NCBI GenBank assembly: GCA_030632865.1
Contig: DAOVTY010000028.1
Coordinates: 1-17,714, forward strand
Direction: 5' to 3'
DNA from: Bacteroidota bacterium
Lineage (GTDB): Bacteria > Bacteroidota > Bacteroidia > Bacteroidales > Prolixibacteraceae
Length of the DNA stretch: 17,714 nt
The notes below the pieces were generated by a model that saw nothing but the letters and a program-made list of their open reading frames with translations, was not told the DNA's origin and did no database searches. The position numbers were made by a program, and so were the translations under genes. Positions 8,293 to 16,191 of the stretch are shown here, one piece after another; position 1 is the first letter of the stretch, and the number at the start of each line of letters is the position of its first letter.

Positions 8293-9336
8293 TTATAATT
8301 TCGGAACTTCCTTACTAATAGTTTCTAAAAATGCATTTATATTCTCGGTTGTTACATCTTGTGGCATTCCACCTCCACACGACCAAATCACACGATTTTT
8401 ATCGCCAAAATCATGCACCATTTTGCTAGTTTCTTCACGAACTTGTTCCGGAGTACCCAGCGCCAATATATCTCTCGGAGGCAGATTGCCAATCAAAGCT
8501 ATTTCAGAACCTGCCAATTCCCTAATCTCCTTCATCGAATGCTCGAAACTAAAATTATACAAATTAACATTCATCTCTTTTAAATATGGAGTTGAAATTA
8601 ATCCCTGTGCATCGTTATGGAAGAAATTTATTTTCGATTCAAATGCATTAAAAATCCTTTTAATGTACGGAATGGCAAATTCTCTGCACTCATCATCGCC
8701 AATAAAACCAACAATATCATCTAAAATCAAAATACCCCCAATACTCGGAAACACCTCTTCTTGATATTAAATTCAGCTACTTAAAACCGGATGTATTTGT
8801 TCGAATGTTTGATGACTAGTTTCTGGATCCATCATAAAACCCATCATAAGTTCGCTGGTTCCCATCAGAAACGAGGCAATATTTAAAGGACCACGAGCAA
8901 TTGCAAATTTAGTTTCGTGCCCCATTTCCAACATTGGTTTCTGATAATTTAATAGACGTTGAATAATAAGAGGAAGAAGTCCGTCTGTTTTTGGATTGGG
9001 GTTTACCAAGGTTCCGGCTTGCGAAACATCACTAATAATTTTATCGGCGTGAGGCAAGTTAAATTCGTTCCAAATTAATTTTGCACCAAATGCAGATGGT
9101 TCTGTTAGCATCCCAAATTCAGACCAAAAACCAGGAAGAAAAATAGTGTCAGGAAATGTTTCTATTACTTTTTTATTTGTTTGAAACCAGGTCTCTTCCG
9201 ATGAGTAAAAATTTAGTGTCGAAACTCCTGCCCACCCAGGAATCCAAGGGCTATCAATAATAAATCCGGTAACAGGTTTTTGAGGAGTTTCACCGTTGAT
9301 GGTTTTTAAAAGAAGATCCCATTGTTCATTCGTCAT
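8293..9336 (-). pseudogene. URO-D-fold (uroporphyrinogen decarboxylase/MtaA-like) protein, broken by two in-frame stops
   Basis: Relative of the uroporphyrinogen-decarboxylase superfamily, which includes corrinoid methyltransferases such as MtaA and CmuA; the substrate is unknown. The frame would encode 347 residues, the family length, but codon 188 is TGA (8773-8775) and codon 190 is TAA (8767-8769). Both halves are in the same frame. The spot should read like S-S-W-I-K-Y-Q-E-E, so TGG-to-TGA and AAA-to-TAA explain it with two substitutions. N-terminal signatures include PVTGFIIDSPWIPGW and ARGPLNIASFLMG. C-terminal ones are ILILDDIVGF (202-211 of the repaired frame), FFHNDAQ (His240) and SCGGGMP (Cys320), the positions of the metal-binding His and Cys in methyltransferase relatives. 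There is no signal peptide. It is probably a recent pseudogene; sequencing error is less likely because two changes are needed. Confidence 0.82.
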
Positions 9337-9358
9337 GATTCAGACTTTATTTTATGTA

Positions 9359-9366
9359 CAAATGTA
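9359..9366 (-). promoter_or_regulatory. Candidate -7 promoter element for the URO-D-like gene
   Basis: The minus strand reads TACATTTG (TAnnTTTG), 22 bases upstream of the start codon, giving a very short leader. No clear -33 box is visible. Confidence 0.35.
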
Positions 9367-9391
9367 ATTTTAAAAAGGATAGATTAATAGT

Positions 9392-9405
9392 ATTGCATTT
9401 GCAAT
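9392..9405. promoter_or_regulatory. Candidate operator palindrome between the URO-D-like and AraC genes
   Basis: ATTGCATTTGCAAT has six-base inverted arms around TT and lies inside the 110-base divergent gap. It is well placed for a regulator acting in both directions. AraC proteins more often bind direct repeats, and similar TTGCAA words recur by chance in this AT-rich DNA, so support is weak. Confidence 0.25.
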
Positions 9406-9446
9406 GCTTTGTACTTTATTAACATTTTACTATATTGCTGTTGGAT

Positions 9447-10316
9447 ATGAAAATGATGCACGAACAAATTGATTTCCCCGGACGTGCTGCTGTGAAAGTA
9501 AAATGGCGGAAAATGGCGCACTTTACTTTTCCTTGGCATTTTCATGACGAATACGAAATTTTATATGTTATAGATGGAGCCGGCTCTAGTTTTGTTGCCG
9601 ACAACATAGAAGAATTTAGTTCGGGAGATTTGGTTTTACTTGGAAGTAATTTACCTCATTTTTGGAGAAGCGATGAATCGTTTCATACCGAAGAAAATGG
9701 CAAAATTGTAAACTATATTGTTGTTCAGTTTTCAAGCGAATTTTTCAAAGAGATAATTTCTGAATACCCTGAGTTTCATTTGATAAAAGAGTTGTTAGAA
9801 CGATCATCTCGCGGCATTCGATTTTCGACCGACTTTTCGCAGAAGTTTGGAAAAAAATTAATTAAACTCACTAAAAGAAAAGGATTTGAGAAAACTTTGA
9901 TGTTGCTTGAATTGTTACAATTACTTGCAAAAACAGACCAGTATAAATTGTTGGCTGGCGAGTTGTACCAAACCGAACACCACGACTTCACAAGCGACCG
10001 CCTAGTAAAAGTTATGCACTATATTAACTCCACTTATCTTAAAAAAATTGAATTAGAGAAAGTTGCAGAAGTTGCCAGTTTACATCCCTCTGCTTTTTGT
10101 CGATTTTTTAAAGAAAAAACGGGTAAATCGCTTTCTGAATTTGTGAGCGATATGAGAATAAGTTACGCCTGCCGTTTATTAATAGAAGCAAAATTATCTG
10201 TCTCGCAAATCTGTTACGAGAGTGGTTATAATAACTTATCTAACTTTAACCGGACTTTTAAAAAGCACACAGGGTTTACACCTACAAATTATTTTTTGGA
10301 GTTTCATAAAAAGTAA
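9447..10316 (+). CDS. AraC-family transcriptional regulator with cupin sensor
   Basis: Sugar-responsive activator type, 289 residues from the chosen ATG. The N-terminal cupin ligand domain shows FPWHFHDEYEILYVIDGAG and GDLVLLGSNLPHFW. The C-terminal double helix-turn-helix DNA-binding domain covers roughly the last 100 residues, with LEKVAEVASLHPSAFCRFFK and VSQICYESGYNNLSNFNRTF. A TTG at 9435 lies upstream in frame, but the ATG at 9447 is preferred, with ATGs at 9453 and 9456 as alternatives; no strong ribosome-binding site separates them. It is divergent from the URO-D-like gene and so is the natural candidate regulator of the minus-strand SusC/SusD block. The inducer is unknown. Confidence 0.93.
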   Translation: MKMMHEQIDFPGRAAVKVKWRKMAHFTFPWHFHDEYEILYVIDGAGSSFVADNIEEFSSGDLVLLGSNLPHFWRSDESFHTEENGKIVNYIVVQFSSEFFKEIISEYPEFHLIKELLERSSRGIRFSTDFSQKFGKKLIKLTKRKGFEKTLMLLELLQLLAKTDQYKLLAGELYQTEHHDFTSDRLVKVMHYINSTYLKKIELEKVAEVASLHPSAFCRFFKEKTGKSLSEFVSDMRISYACRLLIEAKLSVSQICYESGYNNLSNFNRTFKKHTGFTPTNYFLEFHKK

Positions 10317-10409
10317 ATTGAGATGGGACTTTGATTTTCTAAATCACAGAGTTTTACAAAAAATGACATCCCTATTTATGTAGAATAAAGAATTGCCATC
10401 CTTTCTAAC

Positions 10410-11095
10410 TTAAAATTTAAAAAAATAATTCATTTTTACTCCAATACTGAACTTCGAGACATGCTGGTTTAGCCAATGCTCATTTAATCTATATTTTGCA
10501 AACAGATTAAATTGAAAAAATCTTTTATTTTTCGACAATTCATTGTAGCCCAAACCGAAGTAAAAATCAATTATAAATTTTTCAGATGAATATCCTTGCA
10601 AATATTCAATTGGGAAGTCATGCCAATCATTATCTGGAGTTAATTTACTGCCTGCTGTTTCTACCTTTTCATACACATATTTGCCAGTATAAAAGCCAGT
10701 TGACAAACTGAAAGGCTTGCTAAGTAAACGCATCAAATCAATATTAGCAATTACAGGAATACTTAACTCGCCTGAAATTATTCTTGTATAATTACTGGCC
10801 TGTATTTTACCATGTTGATAATGCAACCCAGTTGACAAAAATAGAGTATTCGTTAAATCGAAATTAAACAATGATTCGAATCCTATTCGAATAGGTTTGT
10901 TGAATAATCAATATTTTTATCTCCTTTCGAAGGGCTAAAATGAGTTAATGTAATTCCGATAGAAATTGATTTTCCCCTAAAATTATTTTCTATATTATTT
11001 TGAATTGAATCTAAACCATTTTCAGGAACTATTGAAGCAGACAAAAAATTCGAGGATAAGATTATAACGAAAAGGGAAAAGACACATTTAGTCAT
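10410..11095 (-). pseudogene. Outer-membrane beta-barrel-like protein, broken by a -1 frameshift
   Basis: Small exported barrel-like protein in two overlapping frames. The first part starts at the ATG at 11093-11095 (signal peptide, MTKCVFSLFVIILSS...) and stops at TAG 10883-10885. The second continues in the next frame to 10410, rich in alternating aromatic residues (FIIDFYFGLGYNE, KFSIGVKMNYFFKF), ending in Phe as barrels often do. Restoring one A in the AAA run at 10896-10898 gives T-K-P-I-R-I-G-F-E-S-L-F and one 228-residue protein. I see no standard slippery heptamer in the right frame, so mutation or a homopolymer sequencing error is more likely than programmed frameshifting. It is divergent from the GH2 gene by 88 bases and may be related to the barrel-like protein at 15011-15667. 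Function not recognised. Confidence 0.65.
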
Positions 11096-11154
11096 TAGTT
11101 GATTTCTAAAAACTGTTACTATTTTTTTGCAAAAAAACTTCTCCAAATTTCTAT

Positions 11155-11162
11155 TAGTTTTG
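11155..11162 (+). promoter_or_regulatory. Candidate -7 promoter element for the GH2 gene
   Basis: TAGTTTTG is a perfect TAnnTTTG match, 21 bases before the GH2 ATG. A TTTG at 11126-11129 could be a -33 box, but the spacer is 25 bases, longer than the usual 19-21. Confidence 0.4.
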
Positions 11163-11183
11163 TATAAGCTAAAGATAAACATA

Positions 11184-14100
11184 ATGTGTCGTATTTATAT
11201 TTTATTTATATTTTCCATTTTATCAGTCCAAAATATTTATTCTCAGCAAGTAGAATTTAACACTACCGATTGGCAAAACCCCGCAATTTTCGAAAAAGGA
11301 CAAACCAAACCACACGCTTTTCATGTCCCGTTTTCATCAACACAAGCAGCTTTAAAAAACAGAGTTTCGAAGTGCGAGAATTACAAATTACTAAACGGGC
11401 AATGGAAATTTAAATGGGTGGAAACTCCAGTACAGATTCCAGAAAACTTTTGGCAACCCGATTTTGATGTTCAAAACTGGGACGAAATCAAAGTGCCCGC
11501 CAATTGGCAAATGGAAGGTTTTGGGCATCCAAAATTTCGAAATATTGCACTCACTTTCGAAAGTAATCCTCCTAATATTCTCGATTATTATAATCCAGTT
11601 GGTTGTTATAAACATAAATTCACGATTCCCGAAAATTGGGAAGACAAAGAAATAATGCTTCGGTTCGAGGGAATAAAATCTGCCTCGTATATTTGGGTGA
11701 ATGGGAAACAGGTTGGATACAATCAGGGAGGATTTGAACCGGCGGAGATTAATATTACTCCATTTATCGAAATTGGTGAAAACGATTTGGCCGTTGAAGT
11801 AATCCGTTTTTCAGATGGTTCGTATCTCGAAAATCAGGATATGTGGCGACTGTCAGGAATTTACCGCGATGTAAAATTGTATGCCCAACCAAAAACATTT
11901 ATTCACGATTTTTATGTAGTTACAGATTTAGACGAAAATTACGAAGATGCAACTTTGATTATTGAAACTGATATTCAAAATAGAAAAAAAGATACTGCAG
12001 CATGCACTTTGGAAATTGATGTTTTTGATGAAAACGAAAAATCAATTTTGAAAGATGGAGTTCAATCTGCAAATTTTATAATCGATCCAGATTCAACTAA
12101 AAATGTGGTAATCTCTACTTTGGTTATCGATCCACCAAAATGGTCAGCTGAATTTCCAAATTTATATAATCTTCTGATTCAATTAAAAAATAGTGACGGA
12201 GAAACCATTGAAACCTTCACAAAAAAAATAGGATTTCGTGAGGTTGAGTATAACAACAATTTACTAACAGTTAACGGAATGCCAGTTAAATTAAACGGGG
12301 TAAACAGCCACATGCATCACCCCGAAACAGGACAAGCTGTTCCTTTAAAAACGCTCAAAAAAGATTTGATACTGATGAAGCAGTTTAATATTAATTGCGT
12401 TAGAACCAGCCACTATCCACCAACGCCCGAATATATTGATATAGCCGACGAACTTGGAGTGTATGTTATTGATGAGGTTGGCGACGAAGCGCACAGTAAT
12501 ACACAGCTCTCATCGAATCAGGCCTGGACAGAAATGTATTGCGACCGCTCGCGAAAACTGGTTTATAGAGATAGAAATCATCCATCAGTAATTATTTGGA
12601 GTGCGGGAAACGAGTCGGGCAGCGGTTTTAACATTAACGAAGTTATTAAAACCGGAAAAGCCATTGATCCGAGTCGCCCGGCGTGGATGTATGGAGGAAA
12701 TAAATTTGAAATTCCGTTTGAAGATTTAGTTGGACCGCGATATTGGATACCGCTGGATTATAAGAATTTGGCAGAGGGAAAAGTTCTCCACGAGAATGAT
12801 TTACGTGTCTCGTTTATGGACGAATATTTAGCTGCTACCGGAAATGGGTTGGGTGGTATGGATGAATATTGGGAGCTAATTTGGAAATATCCTCGATTAG
12901 CGGGTGGTGCAATTTGGGACTGGATTAGTCCGGGGCTAAAAACTCCGATTTGGACAGTTCCCGATTTTTCAATCAATAAAAACGATGGACAAATTATGGG
13001 GCGACCAAAGTTTCAGCAAGGCAAAAATAACTGGGGATTAGAATTTTCTGGTCACGATGATTGGATAGAATTTTACCGCTCGTCAAGTTTAGATATTACA
13101 GGCAATAAAATTTCAATTGGTTTTTGGGTAAAACCATTTAAAATTCAGCAACCTAATAATTTTATTACTAAAGGGAAATATCAATACGGAATACGTATGG
13201 AAGATTCTAAAACACTGGAATTTTATATTCACAGCGACAAACGAATTTCGACAAAAGCAAAAATTAGTGACGATTTTTACGAAGAGTGGCACCACATTGC
13301 AGGAATTTATAATGGCAGAGAATTGCAACTTTTTATTGATGAAAAGATGGTTGCAAGAACTGCATTTGCGGGAAATATTAGTTCCACACCATTTCCGCTT
13401 TGTATAGGCAGAGAAGCTGACTCGCAAGATGCTGGCGAATATTCTGGCAGATTATCGAAAATGATAATTGACGATGTTAAAATTTTTGATAAGGCTGTTC
13501 CGGTTTCGCAATTAATAGATTTTACAAAAAATGCAGTGCTCGATCTTGATTTTGAAAATGACACAAAAGAAGGTGATTTTTACGCAGTAGGTTTAGGTGG
13601 GAGAACTTACGGAATTATTTGGCCAAACAGAGAAGTTCAGCCCGAAATTAATCAAATAAAAAAATCGGGACAACCAATAAAAATTGAAGCAGTTGAATTT
13701 GATAGTGGATTAGTAAAAATTACAAATCGCCATCATTTTAAAAATTTAAAAGAGCTAAACGGAGTTTGGGAGCTGCTAGTAAATGGAGAAACTACCCAAC
13801 GTGGATTTTTCGATTTAGATTTGCCTGCGCAACAATCTACCGAAGTTACAATCCCATTTAGGATGCCCGAAATTGAAGTTTTCTCCAATGCACTTTTGCA
13901 GGTTTCATTTGAGTTAAAAGAGAATTTAAGTTGGGCAGACTCTGGGCATCAAATTGCATGGAATCAAATAGAAGTACTGACACCAACCTATTACATCGAA
14001 AAAGAACAAGTTACAGGAGAAATTACAACTACTGAAACAGACGAAAATATTATCATTTTGGGTGATAATTTTAAATATATTATTGATAAAAATAGTGGCG

Positions 14101-14957
14101 AATTTAGCTCACTAAACTACAAAGGAACAGAGTATTTGGAAGGAGGCCCGGCTTTTAATATTTGGCGTGTACCAATTGCTAACGACATTGACCAATGGGG
14201 AAGTTATACCTTTAATAGTAAAATTAATACGCCAGGTTTTGGGCGTAGTATTGATAACCAATTACGAACTCTGGGAATGCGTGATTTGGTTTCGCAAGTA
14301 GATGAAATTGAAGTTTTGAAACGGTCGGATTCAAAGGTTATAATTCGGTTAAAAGCATTTTCCAACTCATCGTTACCTGCAAATAACCGCATTTCAAAAA
14401 ACTATAACTCATCTGCGTTTGAACGCAATGAAGTTTGGACAATTATGGCAGACGGAACAATTGAGCTTAAACAGGAAATTATTCCTCACGGACAGATGCC
14501 CGAAATGTTACAAAAAATTGGATTACAGTTTCGCTTGCCAAAAGCATTTAATAGTGTTGAATGGTATGGCCGCGGTCCGTTCGAAACATACCCCGATAGA
14601 AAAACCGGGGCTAAAGTTGGCATTTATAAATCTACTGCTAACAAAATGTTTGTACCATATATTATGCCTCAAGATTACGGAAATCGTACGGATACCCGCT
14701 GGTTGAAAATTAAGAATGATGAAGGAAAAGGATTATTTATAAAAGGTGGTAAAGAATTCAATTTTAGTTTGCATAAACACTCTACCGATAACCTTTCGCG
14801 TGCGGTGTATTCTTATCAATTGCAAGAATCGAAAGATGCGATTTTAAATATTGACTACGAAGTTTCAGGAGTTGGAGGAACTGCAATCCGACAGTTACAA
14901 AAATATCGAGTTCGCCCAGGTGTAAGGAATTATACTTTAGTAATTAAGCCATTTTAA
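11184..14957 (+). CDS. Exported GH2 beta-galactosidase-type glycoside hydrolase with nested LamG domain
   Basis: LacZ-like retaining glycosidase, 1257 residues from the ATG at 11184, chosen because it begins a signal peptide (1-20); an upstream TTG at 11127 adds no plausible residues. Domains: sugar-binding (about 45-225), Ig-like (230-340), TIM barrel (345-600), a LamG/concanavalin-like domain (610-795), DUF4981 (825-933), and beta-galactosidase small chain (958-1255, WYGRGPFETYPDR). Acid/base is E477 in AGNESGSG; nucleophile is E547 in FMDEYLAATGN; magnesium ligands E435 and H437 are kept. Differences from LacZ: A550 replaces the His (H540) that touches the galactose 6-OH, the LamG replaces the sodium/6-OH loop, and the C-terminal GGxxSW Trp is missing (GVGGTAIRQLQ). 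The family is certain; galactoside specificity is not. Confidence 0.95.
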   Translation: MCRIYILFIFSILSVQNIYSQQVEFNTTDWQNPAIFEKGQTKPHAFHVPFSSTQAALKNRVSKCENYKLLNGQWKFKWVETPVQIPENFWQPDFDVQNWDEIKVPANWQMEGFGHPKFRNIALTFESNPPNILDYYNPVGCYKHKFTIPENWEDKEIMLRFEGIKSASYIWVNGKQVGYNQGGFEPAEINITPFIEIGENDLAVEVIRFSDGSYLENQDMWRLSGIYRDVKLYAQPKTFIHDFYVVTDLDENYEDATLIIETDIQNRKKDTAACTLEIDVFDENEKSILKDGVQSANFIIDPDSTKNVVISTLVIDPPKWSAEFPNLYNLLIQLKNSDGETIETFTKKIGFREVEYNNNLLTVNGMPVKLNGVNSHMHHPETGQAVPLKTLKKDLILMKQFNINCVRTSHYPPTPEYIDIADELGVYVIDEVGDEAHSNTQLSSNQAWTEMYCDRSRKLVYRDRNHPSVIIWSAGNESGSGFNINEVIKTGKAIDPSRPAWMYGGNKFEIPFEDLVGPRYWIPLDYKNLAEGKVLHENDLRVSFMDEYLAATGNGLGGMDEYWELIWKYPRLAGGAIWDWISPGLKTPIWTVPDFSINKNDGQIMGRPKFQQGKNNWGLEFSGHDDWIEFYRSSSLDITGNKISIGFWVKPFKIQQPNNFITKGKYQYGIRMEDSKTLEFYIHSDKRISTKAKISDDFYEEWHHIAGIYNGRELQLFIDEKMVARTAFAGNISSTPFPLCIGREADSQDAGEYSGRLSKMIIDDVKIFDKAVPVSQLIDFTKNAVLDLDFENDTKEGDFYAVGLGGRTYGIIWPNREVQPEINQIKKSGQPIKIEAVEFDSGLVKITNRHHFKNLKELNGVWELLVNGETTQRGFFDLDLPAQQSTEVTIPFRMPEIEVFSNALLQVSFELKENLSWADSGHQIAWNQIEVLTPTYYIEKEQVTGEITTTETDENIIILGDNFKYIIDKNSGEFSSLNYKGTEYLEGGPAFNIWRVPIANDIDQWGSYTFNSKINTPGFGRSIDNQLRTLGMRDLVSQVDEIEVLKRSDSKVIIRLKAFSNSSLPANNRISKNYNSSAFERNEVWTIMADGTIELKQEIIPHGQMPEMLQKIGLQFRLPKAFNSVEWYGRGPFETYPDRKTGAKVGIYKSTANKMFVPYIMPQDYGNRTDTRWLKIKNDEGKGLFIKGGKEFNFSLHKHSTDNLSRAVYSYQLQESKDAILNIDYEVSGVGGTAIRQLQKYRVRPGVRNYTLVIKPF

Positions 14958-15010
14958 TGAACTTTTAGATACTCCTTTCAACAAAAAATAAAATTTAATT
15001 TGTACTACTT

Positions 15011-15667
15011 TTAATGAATTCCTAATAAAACTGAAACCTGAATAGCACTGGCTTTATTATTATTTACTTTAGTAACAAAACCTGGGAAAAAAGTTAATTC
15101 GAACGAAGGCACAATCATATTCGTAATTTTTACATCGGGTTGAAATCCCAATATTGGACCATAATAAATTGAATTAAAAAAGTTTTTTCCGCTCTGTTTT
15201 ACATCATCTTCAAAATTACCATGCACTGTGTTTATACTATGCCCCATTTCGATGCCAATAGTTTGCGAAAAAATATGAACTCCCGCCACGCCTCCAAAAT
15301 AGATAAAAGCATCGCTTCTTTTCTGTATAGTCTGTTTATAAAACAATTTTAGATAACCGTTAAACGATAATTGATTCAAATCTTTCGAGCCACCGACATC
15401 TTCGTTGCCCCATTCCTCTTTTTCTTTGAAATAGAAGAATGCTACACCGGGATTAAAACTAATTTTTTCGTCTCGATTTATTTTAATAGAAATTGGTTTT
15501 TCCACTGAAATAGTAGGAAAAGCATTAACTTTATTAAGTTCCATTTCACTCTCTTCGTTCCCTAAAAAAATAGGTAATCCGAGTCCAACTTTTATCTTCT
15601 CTGCTTTCTGACCAAAGCTTTGAAAAGTAAATAAAGTTAAAATAAGAATTGCAAATATGTGTTTCAT
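15011..15667 (-). CDS. Predicted outer-membrane beta-barrel-like protein of unknown function
   Basis: Exported protein of 218 residues with a signal peptide (MKHIFAILILTLFTFQSFG, cleavage before Q20). The rest has amphipathic strands with alternating hydrophobic and polar residues and Gly-rich turns (FIYFGGVAGVHIFSQ, SIYYGPILGFQPDVK, SFELTFFPGFV), typical of small porin-like proteins of Bacteroidota. I do not recognise a named family. It is convergent with the GH2 gene, 53 bases between their ends, with no clear hairpin terminator. A near-match -7 element (TACCTTTA, minus strand, 15691-15698) lies 23 bases upstream. A KPI-I...F--G pattern resembles the repaired frame of the broken gene at 10410-11095, hinting at two related proteins flanking the GH2. 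Confidence 0.7.
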   Translation of the reverse strand: MKHIFAILILTLFTFQSFGQKAEKIKVGLGLPIFLGNEESEMELNKVNAFPTISVEKPISIKINRDEKISFNPGVAFFYFKEKEEWGNEDVGGSKDLNQLSFNGYLKLFYKQTIQKRSDAFIYFGGVAGVHIFSQTIGIEMGHSINTVHGNFEDDVKQSGKNFFNSIYYGPILGFQPDVKITNMIVPSFELTFFPGFVTKVNNNKASAIQVSVLLGIH

Positions 15668-15890
15668 AATATTAATGGAATTAGGTGTTTTAAAGGTATA
15701 TAAATATTTAAACTTATAAACCCGATTTTAAAATTCAATTACCAGCAACTTTTAAATTGCTTATCACCAACACATTAGAGCAAAAAACTTTGATAAAATT
15801 TACCTTATAATAGCCAGCATTGTAATAATAGCTGTGTAAACCTTAACCCGAACAATTCATAAATTTTCGTTAAGAAAAGCAAAAACACAA

Positions 15891-16026
15891 AGAATAAAGG
15901 GAAGCGCACGTTTTCAACTCGCAGTAATAGCCGTAACTATTATAAAATATTTTGGCGAAGTTAGATTGATTATTATCCTATTCCCTTTAGGTTGTCAGAG
16001 TTTTTTTTAGAAGTCCCCTTTATTCT
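15891..16026. repeat. 136-bp segment bounded by 11-bp perfect inverted repeats, with a competing inner arm
   Basis: AGAATAAAGGG (15891-15901) and CCCTTTATTCT (16016-16026) are perfect inverted complements at the ends of a 136-bp segment. A third arm, TTCCCTTTA (15981-15989), pairs perfectly with TAAAGGGAA (15895-15903), which overlaps the left arm, so the two pairings exclude each other. The segment could be a MITE-like element with terminal inverted repeats or a transcribed switch-like structure. I see no convincing target-site duplication. Confidence 0.35.
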
Positions 16027-16165
16027 AAGTAGTTTGGATTTGCAAAAGAAATATTTACGAATTATTAAGGTTAAACAACTCAATATAATTCAAACAAAAA
16101 ATAAACTTGTTAAAATAGTACTACCATCTGCAAAAATTATTTAAACATAAATAGATTCTTAACAT

Positions 16166-16173
16166 GATATTTG
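16166..16173 (+). promoter_or_regulatory. Weak candidate -7 promoter element for the DUF2264 gene
   Basis: GATATTTG differs from TAnnTTTG at one base and lies 18 bases before the ATG. No -33 box is seen. Confidence 0.2.
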
Positions 16174-16191
16174 TACTAAATAAAAATTGAT

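Larger units (their letters stand above)
15668..16191. other. Long intergenic region with an inverted repeat
   Basis: The 524 bases between two divergent genes hold no ORF I can support and no tRNA or rRNA that I recognise. The middle part (about 15891-16026) has inverted repeats (listed separately) and a T8 run at 16001-16008. The right end has a near-match promoter before the DUF2264 gene. Either a small RNA, a leader or a degenerate mobile element could be here; none can be shown from sequence alone. Confidence 0.5.

Noticed and set aside
8258..8764. 168-codon plus-strand ORF
   Set aside because: Antisense to the C-terminal half of the URO-D-like gene; no signature of its own.
8773..8775. 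TGA read as selenocysteine or another recoded residue in the URO-D-like gene
   Set aside because: A TAA follows one codon later in the same frame, and the family residue at the TGA is best explained as Trp.
10883..10899. Programmed -1 frameshift in the barrel gene
   Set aside because: No X-XXY-YYZ slippery heptamer is in phase at the junction; a one-base loss in an A run is simpler.
14958..15010. Bidirectional terminator between the convergent GH2 and barrel genes
   Set aside because: The 53-base gap is AT-rich but has no stem long enough to support a call.
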